Below, piece after piece: positions 7,481-15,805 of a stretch of DNA of 64,000 nt. The stretch is from Dyadobacter sp. CY326. Its GTDB lineage: Bacteria; Bacteroidota; Bacteroidia; Cytophagales; Spirosomataceae. The notes beneath the pieces were generated by a model that worked only from the letters and a program-made list of their open reading frames with translations, was not told where the DNA came from and searched no databases. The stretch's first letter is position 1. The number at the start of each line of letters is the position of its first letter. The stretch covers positions 124,001 through 188,000 of the forward strand of contig NZ_JAJUXI010000002.1 of NCBI RefSeq assembly GCF_021390515.1, read 5' to 3'. The position numbers were made by a program, and so were the translations under genes.

Positions 7481-8584
7481 TCATTCCAAGCCGGTCGTTT
7501 CGAAACCATTGTTTAACGACCGCGGCTCAATCAGCGGCAGGGTGACGGCAAAGTGCCCACCAATTTCTTCAATGCCTGGATCTTCCTGCCCAAGGAGCCG
7601 ATATTTGGACAGGATATTGACCAGTCCCAGACCATTGTTCAGCACCCTCGTCTGTTTGCGTTGCACATTATTGCAAATGGTCAGTTGTGCCCGCTGCTCA
7701 GGTCGGTTTTGGGCCATTACACGAATGTGGAGTGGCTTGCTTGCGGACACGACATTGTGCTTTACGGCATTTTCAATTAGCAACTGCAAGGTGAGCGGCG
7801 GCAGCTGATAGTTACTCAGACCCTCTTCTATTGATAGCGTCAGCAACAATCCTTCTCCATAGCGTGTCCTGAGCAGATGATAATATGATTCGATGAACGC
7901 CAGCTCAGTATGCAAGCTAACCAGATCAGGTTCATTCGCATTCAGCACATAGCGGTAAACCGAACTGAGTTCGCGGGTAAAAACTTCGGCTCGTTGCGGC
8001 GCCTGACCAATCAGCGACACCAGTGAGTTAAGACTATTAAACAAGAAATGCGGATTAACCTGATTTTTAAGGCTGTCATACTGACTGCGCAAGCCCGCAT
8101 TTTTTGCTGCCTCAACCTCTTGAATCGCCTCGCCGTATTTTTTCAGATAATATTTGAGCTCAAAAATCAGCCCCATCAAAACCACCCCGACAAGCCAAAC
8201 CCCAACCCGCTTCAAGTAGGTTTCCATCCCCACAACGCCACTATTCGTATGCGTCAGCCAATTGGTAAACCCGATAAAAACAGTGTTCAAAATAGCCGTA
8301 ATTATAAAATACCCCAGAAACGAAATGATAATGCGCTTTCTCGTCTGTTCAAGCGTCGCATATTTCAGGCGCACATACAGCATCCAGCGCATGGCTGCCT
8401 CCCACATGCCAAGGGCAAAGCCAATGCCGACGGCAGACCACGCCAAATATTTGGTCCAGTTGTAGTTAACCTCTTCCAAAAACAGCAGATTTGCAAGCAA
8501 GATTACTGCCGGAATGAAAACCAAACGCAGCAAAAGGTCGTCGGGACGCTTCATCAGAATCGAGTGTTGGAGCTCATGAGTCAT
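7481..8584 (-). CDS. LytS/YehU-type sensor histidine kinase
   Basis: 367 residues, or 357 if the second Met is used. The N-terminal half has four transmembrane helices (residues ~18-35, 45-65, 85-105, 128-148). A short coiled linker leads to the His_kinase domain. The phospho-acceptor block is NQVNPHFLFNSLNSLVSLIG near residue 195, and the N-box LLIENAVKHNVV lies near 285. A GLGLVNI motif completes the ATP-binding part. Family members pair with LytTR response regulators. The only such regulator here lies at 10451-11215 on the other strand, beyond a hydrolase and a cupin gene, and is the likely partner. The signal sensed is unknown. Confidence 0.9.
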   Translation of the reverse strand: MTHELQHSILMKRPDDLLLRLVFIPAVILLANLLFLEEVNYNWTKYLAWSAVGIGFALGMWEAAMRWMLYVRLKYATLEQTRKRIIISFLGYFIITAILNTVFIGFTNWLTHTNSGVVGMETYLKRVGVWLVGVVLMGLIFELKYYLKKYGEAIQEVEAAKNAGLRSQYDSLKNQVNPHFLFNSLNSLVSLIGQAPQRAEVFTRELSSVYRYVLNANEPDLVSLHTELAFIESYYHLLRTRYGEGLLLTLSIEEGLSNYQLPPLTLQLLIENAVKHNVVSASKPLHIRVMAQNRPEQRAQLTICNNVQRKQTRVLNNGLGLVNILSKYRLLGQEDPGIEEIGGHFAVTLPLIEPRSLNNGFETTGLE

Positions 8585-8609
8585 TCAAATTTATCAAAAT
8601 CCTTAATTT

Positions 8610-9527
8610 TTAAAAACGCAGGAAATCGAGTGTCCGCATCCGCTCAGAGCCTTGCTGGTCGTGCGTTGTCAGATAAAGTGTAGGTTGCCTGCGGCAATAA
8701 TGCTTAATGCGTTCGATGGTTTTATACGACTGCCGGAAATCCTGGTTGATACCCGCGATGATATTTTTCACGAGAAATTCCTGATTGGGAGTGGCATCAG
8801 CACCAAGTATAACGTGAAAATGCCTTGTTTCAAGCAACACAGCGCTGTGCCCCAGCGTATGCCCGGGCGCCGGCACAACCTTGATTTCCCCCGATTTAGT
8901 GAAACGCTTGTGCGCCTCAAATGGATCGGAAGCCTGCCGCTCATATTCAAACACATGAACCTTGTCCTTGAACCAGCGCGGATACAATGATTCCAGCGGA
9001 GAAGCTGGCTTCGCCCATTCCAGTCGGTTAACAAATATATCGTTGTGTTCAAAATAGCGCAGTCCGTCGACGTGGTCGAAGTGCAAATGGGTGAGGATTA
9101 CTGCCTTAATCCGCTCACGATCAATGCTTAACGTATGGAGCTGCGGCCCGACTTCCTGTGCCGGCTTCACATCAAGTCTGAATTGCGTCTGGCAGAACCA
9201 GCGTGACATCGCATTTTCTCCGCTGAAATAATCGGGTTCTGTGACAGCTGCGTTTTCTCCGGTGTCAACCACAAAAACTCCTTCCGGATGCTCTAGTACC
9301 CAAACCCAAATAGGCTGAAAGTCGGTGAATTCGGATTGGAACATAAAAGTTAATTTGGAACGCAAGCTTCCACCGATCGCTTGCCTGAAATTTTTTTTGA
9401 CGGCGATCTGACCCGTGGAAAATGCATGTAAGCGGCCCGGCCCTTCTTTAAATTCGAGGTCGATGCTGACTGGTTTGAAAGGTGAGAGCCATTGATCGGC
9501 AAATGGATTGTGTTTTGGGATTTCCAT
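8610..9527 (-). CDS. Metallo-beta-lactamase-fold hydrolase (lactonase-like)
   Basis: 305 residues, cytoplasmic. The zinc-binding signature HLHFDHVDGLRYF (His-x-His-x-Asp-His) lies near residue 145, and APGHTLGHSAVLLET near 230 supplies the next His. An Asp in ILGADATPN follows, and a His in TTHDQQG lies near the C-terminus. This is the layout of N-acyl-homoserine-lactonase-like and related hydrolases. A lactonase role is possible but the family is broad. The gene lies 19 bases after the cupin gene on the same strand and 25 bases before the histidine kinase, so the three probably form one unit. Confidence 0.85.
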   Translation of the reverse strand: MEIPKHNPFADQWLSPFKPVSIDLEFKEGPGRLHAFSTGQIAVKKNFRQAIGGSLRSKLTFMFQSEFTDFQPIWVWVLEHPEGVFVVDTGENAAVTEPDYFSGENAMSRWFCQTQFRLDVKPAQEVGPQLHTLSIDRERIKAVILTHLHFDHVDGLRYFEHNDIFVNRLEWAKPASPLESLYPRWFKDKVHVFEYERQASDPFEAHKRFTKSGEIKVVPAPGHTLGHSAVLLETRHFHVILGADATPNQEFLVKNIIAGINQDFRQSYKTIERIKHYCRRQPTLYLTTHDQQGSERMRTLDFLRF

Positions 9528-9546
9528 GGTGTTATGTTTGATTAAA

Positions 9547-10098
9547 TTAATTCAAATATTTGTCGTAAGTCGCTCGGTAACCGGCGAGGCGGGCAATGGG
9601 GTTTAATATTTTAAAAAAGAGCCTTATGCCCAGGGAGGGCGGAGATGCGAGCCGCCAAACCTCCGAAAAGCGATGCACCAACAGCACGGCCTGCAATAAA
9701 GACGGTGCACCATTTGACTTGGTCTTCCCTTCATTGGCTAGTCCCGTAAGCGTTTCAAAAAGATACTCCGTGTCCAGCGCAGGTTCGACTTTCCAATTAA
9801 CCTTCGTTTCATTTTTGGATGCGTTCCACATTGAATGGACAGTGCCCGCAGGCACCTGGAACCGGTCACCTTTACGGAAAAGCTTAACCTCAGCATTGAT
9901 ACGAACGGTCAGCTCTCCACTCAAAACGGTAAAGTCTTCGGCTTGGCGCGGATGATAATGGGCAGGCGGTTCAGCGCCATTTGGCTCGTAAGTTGTTTCA
10001 ATTTCAAGCAGTCGCCCATTCGTGTCCGCGCTCGTTTGCAGAAAGCGATAGGATTGGCCGGTTAGCTCGTTGCGTATGAATTTGTTTTTAAAAGCCAT
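9547..10098 (-). CDS. Cupin-domain protein
   Basis: 183 residues. The first cupin motif is AEPPAHYHPRQAEDFTVLSG with two His and a Glu, near residues 38-57. The second is VPAGTVHSMWNAS near residue 85. The C-terminal ~70 residues are helical (SLLQAVLLVHRFSEVW, then FKILNPIARLAGYR) and seem family-specific, as in cupins annotated only by fold. No signal peptide is present. It is the first gene of the minus-strand unit cupin - hydrolase - histidine kinase. Its catalytic role is unknown. Confidence 0.8.
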   Translation of the reverse strand: MAFKNKFIRNELTGQSYRFLQTSADTNGRLLEIETTYEPNGAEPPAHYHPRQAEDFTVLSGELTVRINAEVKLFRKGDRFQVPAGTVHSMWNASKNETKVNWKVEPALDTEYLFETLTGLANEGKTKSNGAPSLLQAVLLVHRFSEVWRLASPPSLGIRLFFKILNPIARLAGYRATYDKYLN

Positions 10099-10450
10099 TG
10101 GTTTCTTGCGTTAACATTCAACATCAGGTAATTTTCTTTTTGTTTTTAACGGCTCAAAATTGAAAGCTTACGTGCTGAATGCCAGTATGAAAGAGGCTTA
10201 ACCAGCGAAAAACCATCTCCAACCACCGAAAAATAACCTTGGGATTTACCTGCCGCCTACGGACCGGCCCGAACCGCATAAAATGCGTTGAGCCATCGTA
10301 CGAACATGGCTTGTTAATCGGACGTTAGACAATTCGCCACACTGATTCGCGATTCTGTCGATGTTTTCTGCGATTTCGTAGGTCGGTTCCTTTCCTATTT
10401 GTCAGAATTTTAATCAATTCGTCTTTTCGTTCGCTAAGACCGCATTCATC
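10099..10450. other. Divergent intergenic region, no gene seen
   Basis: These 352 bases separate the cupin-led minus unit from the LytTR regulator on the plus strand. All frames are broken and no RNA gene was recognised. It should hold both divergent promoters, but no full TAnnTTTG box was found. Short repeats such as ATTCGCGATTC (10345-10355) were noted without a clear role. Confidence 0.4.
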
Positions 10451-11215
10451 ATGAACGTTCTATTGATTGAAGACGAAGTGCTGGCTGTGCAGCAACTCAC
10501 CAAACTGTTAGAAGAAATTGGCCCGCATATCCGAATCATCGGGCAAACAGACGGCATCGAATCATCCGTCGAGTGGCTCAAATCTCATGCAATGCCCGAT
10601 TTGATTCTGATGGACATTGAACTTTCGGACGGCCAAAGTTTTGAGATTTTCAATCGGGTGGATGTGCCGTGTCCGGTCATTTTCACGACTTCATATGACG
10701 AATATGCCATTCGCGCATTTCAGGTCAATAGCGTGGATTACTTGCTGAAACCCATTAAACCGGCCGACTTGGCCAGGGCTTTAACGAAATATGAAAGATT
10801 TAACCGTCAAGGTGCATTTCCCATGAATTTGAGTCAATTACTGGGAGAACTGCAACGTCAGAATCAGCCCCAGGAATACCGCACCCGATTTTTAGTCAAA
10901 CAAGGTCAGCGACTCTTGCCCATTGACGTTGAGCGGATCGCCTATTTCTGCACTGAGGACGGACTTACTGTATTCTTAACGCGGGAAGGCATGAAACACG
11001 TAGTTGATTATACGTTAGAAGAACTGGAAGCAATGCTCAATCCGAAGGTTTTCTTCCGCGCAACGCGCCAGTTTATCCTATCCATCGATTCAGTCGGCGC
11101 AATTCACACGCACTTCAATGGGAAACTGAAATTACATTTGACCCCGGCTTCGGACAAAGAAGTGTTCGTCAGCCGAGAGCGGGTCAATGCGTTTAAAGAC
11201 TGGTTGGGACGTTGA
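10451..11215 (+). CDS. LytTR-family response regulator
   Basis: 254 residues. The receiver domain (1-~120) has the acidic pair in LLIEDEVLA, the phospho-acceptor Asp55 in LILMDIELSDG, and the conserved Lys in YLLKPIKPADLA near residue 98. The C-terminal LytTR DNA-binding domain (~145-250) includes RFLVKQGQRLLPIDVERIAY and FFRATRQFILSIDSV. This is the standard partner of LytS-type kinases. It stands apart from the kinase at 7481-8584, facing away, with two enzyme genes between them. Confidence 0.92.
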   Translation: MNVLLIEDEVLAVQQLTKLLEEIGPHIRIIGQTDGIESSVEWLKSHAMPDLILMDIELSDGQSFEIFNRVDVPCPVIFTTSYDEYAIRAFQVNSVDYLLKPIKPADLARALTKYERFNRQGAFPMNLSQLLGELQRQNQPQEYRTRFLVKQGQRLLPIDVERIAYFCTEDGLTVFLTREGMKHVVDYTLEELEAMLNPKVFFRATRQFILSIDSVGAIHTHFNGKLKLHLTPASDKEVFVSRERVNAFKDWLGR

Positions 11216-11308
11216 CGATGACTATATTAATCGGTAATGAGAGATCTTAACTCTCCAATCAAATAGCTTTTCACTTACTTATTTAAACAAATCATAATAG
11301 GCTTAACA

Positions 11309-11701
11309 ATGAAAATTACGTTCACATTAATTCTGTTTTGTGTTTTGTCAATTGCGTTTGCACAGCAGAAAACAATTTCAAGAAAAGACTTGCAAACTGC
11401 TTTAATTGAGCAGAAAGTCAAGACGGTAGAAATCCAGGAAATTACTTTTCCCGCAGGCCAGCATGCACCGGAACATTTGCACCCTTGCCCGGTTGTGGGT
11501 TACATTAAATCGGGTAGTGCCCGCTTTCAGATAGCGGGTGCTGAGCCCGTCATTCTCAAAGCAGGTGAGTCATTTTATGAACCGAAAGATGCGACGATCT
11601 TACATTTTGACAATGCATCAGAAAATGAGGAATTGACCTTTGTGGCTTTTTATTTGAAAGAAAGTAATGAAGAAAAGGTCAAGTTAATCTCTCCGAAATA
11701 A
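11309..11701 (+). CDS. Secreted cupin protein
   Basis: 130 residues with a Sec signal peptide (hydrophobic core residues 4-16, likely cleavage after SIAFA). A cupin follows: FPAGQHAPEHLHPCPVVGYI carries the metal-binding His residues near 50-56, and GESFYEPKDATILHFDN is the second motif near 85. Probably periplasmic. Cupins of this kind are often annotated only by fold, and no substrate can be assigned. It lies 93 bases after the LytTR regulator on the same strand and may be a target of it (inference). Confidence 0.8.
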   Translation: MKITFTLILFCVLSIAFAQQKTISRKDLQTALIEQKVKTVEIQEITFPAGQHAPEHLHPCPVVGYIKSGSARFQIAGAEPVILKAGESFYEPKDATILHFDNASENEELTFVAFYLKESNEEKVKLISPK

Positions 11702-11755
11702 CTTCTTGGGAATGATCTACTTGCATCATCGGGAAAGTTAATTGCGCGTGCAAAA

Positions 11756-12130
11756 TTATCTCGTTTTCATCAGGCGAATGGTCTTGATTTCGTTGTTGAT
11801 CCTGATCTTATAATAATATATCCCTTCCGGCAGATTCTCCGCATTGATCATTATTTGCTGGCGACCCGCTTCGCGAAGTTTCGTTTCCTCCCTGAGCACT
11901 TTCCCATACTCATCCGTAAGCGCAAGTGAAGTCTGCGCCGCGACTGGAATAGTAAACTCGACGGTCGTTTCCTGCCGGAATGGATTGGGATAGGCCAGCG
12001 GTTTCATTTGGCTTTTCGCACCGAATGAAACCTCAATTTCGCCGATCTCAGCTTTAAAAAAAGCACCGGCTTCGGCCAGAAATCCGGGGTGCAGTGTTAT
12101 AGCTTTGCCTGCCTTGTATGCAGCAACCGC
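11756..12130 (-). pseudogene. Remnant of a T9SS-secreted protein (C-terminal sorting domain)
   Basis: Minus-strand frame, open from just after a TGA at 12131-12133 to 11756. It encodes the tail end of a type IX secretion substrate. The motif KAITLHPGFLAEAGAFFKAE (a common linker just before sorting domains) is followed by MKPLAYPNPFRQETTVEFTI, LPEGIYYYKIRINNE and IKTIRLMKTR, a type A Por-secretion tail. The catalytic or adhesive body that should precede it is absent. Upstream DNA is stop-interrupted and then becomes the promoter region of the adenosine deaminase gene. An internal ATG at 12007 would give an 83-residue cytoplasmic peptide without a signal, so this is most likely a decayed or truncated gene. 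Confidence 0.75.
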
Positions 12131-12152
12131 TCATTGAATATACAATCCAGCC

Positions 12153-13187
12153 ATGAGCATCTCAGACACTATATTATTAGAAGCTACACCCGAAATCGCC
12201 TATCTGCAACAAATGCCGAAAGTTGAGCTGCACGTGCATTTGGAGGGCGCGCTTCCACCGGCAACTTTGTTAAAACTGGCGCGCAAGTACAATCACCCAA
12301 TAGGCAAGTGGACGGAAATGCAATTAATGGAATGGTTTAGGTTTAAAGATTTTCCGCATTTTGCCAAATCATACATGACCATCTGCGAGTGCATACAGAC
12401 GCCCGAAGACATTGAACTGCTGACCTACGAATTCTTGCAGGGGCAAGCGCAGCAAAATATTGTGCACACCGAATTCACATTTACGGCATGGATTCATCAT
12501 AAAAACAGACAAATTCCCTACCCCGAACTCTTTGCAGCTGTCCATCAGGGATGCTCACGGGCTGAGCTCGACTTCGGTGTTACGAGCCTGGTCATTGTGG
12601 ATATACCACGCGGTTTTGCAACGCCGGAAGAAGCTTTAACGATGACCAAACACGTTGTAGAAGCCGAGCGCTATGGAGTGGCTGCATTAGGACTTGGTGG
12701 ATATGAGGTTGGTAATCCGGTGGAAGTTTACCGCGACAGCTTTGAGCTGGCGCATTCGGCCAATCTCACCTGTATTTTACACGCTGGTGAAACCGAAGGG
12801 GCAGCCAGTATTTGGGAAGCATTGGAAACGGGACACAGCCTCCGCATTGGCCATGGCGTTCGCTGTCTCGAAGACCCGGCACTTGTTCGCTATCTTATTG
12901 AGCATCAGATTCCCCTCGAAGTTTGCCCAACCAGCAATGTTTGTCTCAAAGTTGTAGAAAGTTTTGAAAAACATCCGTTACCTCAGCTCATAGAACAAGG
13001 TCTTTTGGTCACCTTAAACAGTGATGACCCAGCACTTTTCTCGACAACACTGACAGACGAGTATGTGCAATGCCATCAAAAATTAGGTCTTTCCATAGAA
13101 ACCCTGTCCGGTTTGGTAAATAATGCTATGCAGGTTTCCCTTGCGGGTCGGTTTGACAAATATTTACATCATCGTCGGACTTACTAA
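12153..13187 (+). CDS. Adenosine (or adenine) deaminase
   Basis: 344 residues, cytoplasmic amidohydrolase. Metal ligands His27 and His29 sit in KVELHVHLEGALPP. LHAGETEGA near residue 210 has the third His and the catalytic Glu. IGHGVRCLED holds the second catalytic His, and TLNSDDPALF near 290 holds the final metal Asp and the base-recognition Asp. This is the full adenosine deaminase set and releases ammonia from adenosine in purine salvage; adenine deaminase of the same family is an alternative. A TAGCTTTG -7-like box lies at 12100-12107. Its last 24 bases overlap the 3' end of a convergent acyltransferase gene. Confidence 0.9.
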   Translation: MSISDTILLEATPEIAYLQQMPKVELHVHLEGALPPATLLKLARKYNHPIGKWTEMQLMEWFRFKDFPHFAKSYMTICECIQTPEDIELLTYEFLQGQAQQNIVHTEFTFTAWIHHKNRQIPYPELFAAVHQGCSRAELDFGVTSLVIVDIPRGFATPEEALTMTKHVVEAERYGVAALGLGGYEVGNPVEVYRDSFELAHSANLTCILHAGETEGAASIWEALETGHSLRIGHGVRCLEDPALVRYLIEHQIPLEVCPTSNVCLKVVESFEKHPLPQLIEQGLLVTLNSDDPALFSTTLTDEYVQCHQKLGLSIETLSGLVNNAMQVSLAGRFDKYLHHRRTY

Positions 13188-14282
13188 TACAGGTTTAGGC
13201 AAAGGTTCGAGCCGGGACTTGAAGCGCAAGAAAAACGCTTCGAACGTATGGAAACTGATTACGCTGACAAGCACTACGATCATAAAAAACGGAATGATCC
13301 AGAGCTCCGAAAAGCCATATCTAGCCTTCAAAAGCAAATAAATCCCTTTGTAAAGTAGCCAATGATACACATATAAACCGTAGGAATATTTACCAAAAAA
13401 AGTAAGGAAACTAAGCGATAAAACGCGATTGGTAAAACTTCCTATCTTCCCCTGATCAAATACAAAAGTTACAATGGCGCCGAACATCAGCGCAAATATT
13501 GTATACCCAGCCCGGACGAAGTAAGCATTGCGAAAATGCAGACTATCCGAATCAATTGACATTAAAATCAATGTCACTAAGCTCGCCAGGAATATTGGAA
13601 CGGCTATTCTATTTAGCACAGATTGATACGCTCTAACCAAAATTGCGGTGATTGCGCCAATGGAAAGTGCGTCTACTCTTGCGAATGTGAATACATAGCT
13701 GAAATCGCTGTTAACGTGTAGATTTCGAACGATAAGGCTTGTGGCAATAAGCCCGGCACAAATGAGCAGAACCTGAGATTTGTTGAAATAGTAAATTACA
13801 ACCGGCCAGAATAAATAGAACTGCTCTTCTACGGCAAGAGACCAAAAATGGTTGAGAATGTCAGTCACGCCCCAGCCCGTGTACGAAAAATACAGGTTTT
13901 GTGTAAATGTCAGATAATAACCAACACTCTCGAAATGACGTTTGTCGAATATCGGATTGAAGGAAACCACACTTGGAATGCTGATAGCCAGAAAAACCGC
14001 CAGCAGGCACAAATAGTAAAGCGGAAAAATCCGTAATGCTCGTTTCGCCATAAACGCAGTAAAGTAATTGTCGCGCTTTTTCGTGTCGAGCAGAATGCCT
14101 GTGATTAAAAAGCCTGACAACACAAAAAACAGATCAACTCCTACCCATCCGATTGCGGAGATGGATTTAACGAGGGTAACCTTCGAGTATTCAAGGCAAT
14201 GAAATCCCATCACCAGCAGAATAGCCACACCTCTTATTCCATCGAGAGAACGCACATGTCCTCTCTTATAGCTCAAATCCAC
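13164..14282 (-). CDS. Acyltransferase 3 family membrane protein (OafA-like)
   Basis: 372 residues, about ten transmembrane helices. The N-terminus SLDGIRGVAILLVMGFHCLE carries the conserved Arg and His of the family, and VDLFFVLSGFLITGIL follows. HFWSLAVEEQFYLFWP near residue 145 is the second hallmark. These proteins transfer acetyl or other acyl groups from the cytoplasm to sugars or peptidoglycan on the outside. No glycan cluster surrounds it. A second, divergent member (14657-15769) is on the other side of a 374-base gap; the two differ in sequence. The gene tail overlaps the adenosine deaminase gene by 24 bases. Confidence 0.9.
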   Translation of the reverse strand: MDLSYKRGHVRSLDGIRGVAILLVMGFHCLEYSKVTLVKSISAIGWVGVDLFFVLSGFLITGILLDTKKRDNYFTAFMAKRALRIFPLYYLCLLAVFLAISIPSVVSFNPIFDKRHFESVGYYLTFTQNLYFSYTGWGVTDILNHFWSLAVEEQFYLFWPVVIYYFNKSQVLLICAGLIATSLIVRNLHVNSDFSYVFTFARVDALSIGAITAILVRAYQSVLNRIAVPIFLASLVTLILMSIDSDSLHFRNAYFVRAGYTIFALMFGAIVTFVFDQGKIGSFTNRVLSLSFLTFFGKYSYGLYVYHWLLYKGIYLLLKARYGFSELWIIPFFMIVVLVSVISFHTFEAFFLRFKSRLEPLPKPVLVSPTMM

Positions 14283-14656
14283 TTCGGCTTGATTAACTCC
14301 CCTTTTGGAAAGATTGAAACAGGAACAGCAACGAGCTGAAGAACGGGTGGCGATGAAAAAATAAGGCGAAGCACCTTAAATGCTCGGTAACAAGCATAAT
14401 CGGCAAAATTCAAGTGAATCATTTGAAACGAAGTAAGAGAGTAGATGAGTAAGGATAGTGGTCAACTATCAAATATAACGAAATGAGCAGACCACAAACT
14501 AGGTATCGAAAAAATATATTAATTAATTCTACATTTATTAGGCTTATTACGCAATTCGCTCCTATGTGCTACTACTAAATTCCCCGTTAAATAAGATCGT
14601 CTTTACGATCCGATCCGGTGCAATAATTTATCTTAAATTGAAAGTGAGCGTCATAA
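14283..14656. other. Divergent intergenic region between two acyltransferase genes
   Basis: 374 bases, visibly AT-rich, with no open frame of note and no RNA gene recognised. It must contain both promoters. GATCGT-CTTT-ACGATC (14595-14610) forms a small 6-bp hairpin about 45 bases before the plus-strand gene and is followed by another CGATCC. Its role is unknown. Confidence 0.35.
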
Positions 14657-15769
14657 ATGAACATTGAAATGAAGAGCCATTCTGATAAGCTGATCAAGTT
14701 GGAAATGATCCGGGGATTTGCGGCCGTTTATGTCGCCATCGGACATACTGTCAAAAATTCGTTGATGATCGCAAACATTAACTTTTCCTATCTTTTCAGG
14801 TTCGGTCAGGAGGCAGTGATCCTGTTTTTTATTCTAAGTGGAATTGTTATTCAATATTCTTTTGTCAAATCAGAAAACAAATCTTTTCAATCCTTCTTTT
14901 TGCGCCGATTTCTGAGAATTTACGTCCCGCTGCTTCTTGTTTTTTTTACCAATTATTTGCTAGTTTATTTTTCAGAAGGGTTGGCTCAGGTAAGCTGGGC
15001 CGAGTTGGCAGGAAATATATTGATGTTGCAGGATTATAGCCAGGTGAAGCCAGGCACGCTCGTTGCGCCATTTTTAGGAAATTCACCTTTATGGTCCCTG
15101 TCCTATGAATGGTGGTTTTACTTTATTTTCTTCGCCTTATACTCTCGCTTTGGGAGTCGTTCGGGGCGTTATGCACACGCAATCAGCATTATAGCTGCTA
15201 TATCATACTTTTTTTACCCCACCTTTGCAGGCAGGGTAATGATGTATTTAACCATTTGGTGGGCAGGTGCCGACATTGCATTGTTGTACGTCCGAAACGA
15301 AGCAATTACATTGAAAACGCTCGCTATTCCTTTGTCAAGCATTACTGCAATAACAATCATTCTTGGGCTCAATGCCTATTTCAATGCGGACAAAATGAGC
15401 GCATTGCTGCACGACAGCGGCCCCGGCGTAAGTCCAATATTAGAGCTCAGACATTTTGCTTTTGCCTTCCTTATAATTCCTGCTGCATTACTCTGGCGTG
15501 CGTGGAAATGGATAGGATTTTATCCAATATTCGGTGTATTTAAACACATTGCACCCATTTCTTTCGGCATTTACATTTCACATTTCTTTTTGATTTCCAA
15601 TGCCAATTATCTGGCCAATGTTCTTCCAAACCGGCCGTTACAGCTGATCGTTTATACGCTGGTCTGCCTCATTTTCTCCTATGTTGTTGAGCGAAAAATT
15701 TACCCTGCAGTAAGTCAAATGTTCAGAAAACAAACTGCCCCCCAAAAAGCCGCGCTCACATTAAAATAG
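14657..15769 (+). CDS. Acyltransferase 3 family membrane protein
   Basis: 370 residues, about ten transmembrane helices. KLEMIRGFAAVYVAIGHTVK near the N-terminus has the family Arg and His. VILFFILSGIVIQYSFV and, near residue 150, SPLWSLSYEWWFYFIFF are the other hallmarks. An internal ATG at 14666 is also possible. It probably O-acylates an exported sugar or lipid. It is more divergent from the OafA type than its minus-strand neighbour, closer to members that act on small glycans. No operon partner follows: the next gene is convergent, 36 bases away. Confidence 0.88.
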   Translation: MNIEMKSHSDKLIKLEMIRGFAAVYVAIGHTVKNSLMIANINFSYLFRFGQEAVILFFILSGIVIQYSFVKSENKSFQSFFLRRFLRIYVPLLLVFFTNYLLVYFSEGLAQVSWAELAGNILMLQDYSQVKPGTLVAPFLGNSPLWSLSYEWWFYFIFFALYSRFGSRSGRYAHAISIIAAISYFFYPTFAGRVMMYLTIWWAGADIALLYVRNEAITLKTLAIPLSSITAITIILGLNAYFNADKMSALLHDSGPGVSPILELRHFAFAFLIIPAALLWRAWKWIGFYPIFGVFKHIAPISFGIYISHFFLISNANYLANVLPNRPLQLIVYTLVCLIFSYVVERKIYPAVSQMFRKQTAPQKAALTLK

Positions 15770-15805
15770 ATTGCATGAATGGGGACAACCAGCAAGCTGC
15801 CTTAA

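Noticed and set aside
8048..8683. 211-codon plus-strand frame across the histidine kinase
   Set aside because: Antisense to the kinase membrane and phospho-His region; no domain seen.
10099..10450. Possible tRNA or small RNA in the gap
   Set aside because: No cloverleaf or stable stem-loop could be drawn from the sequence by eye.
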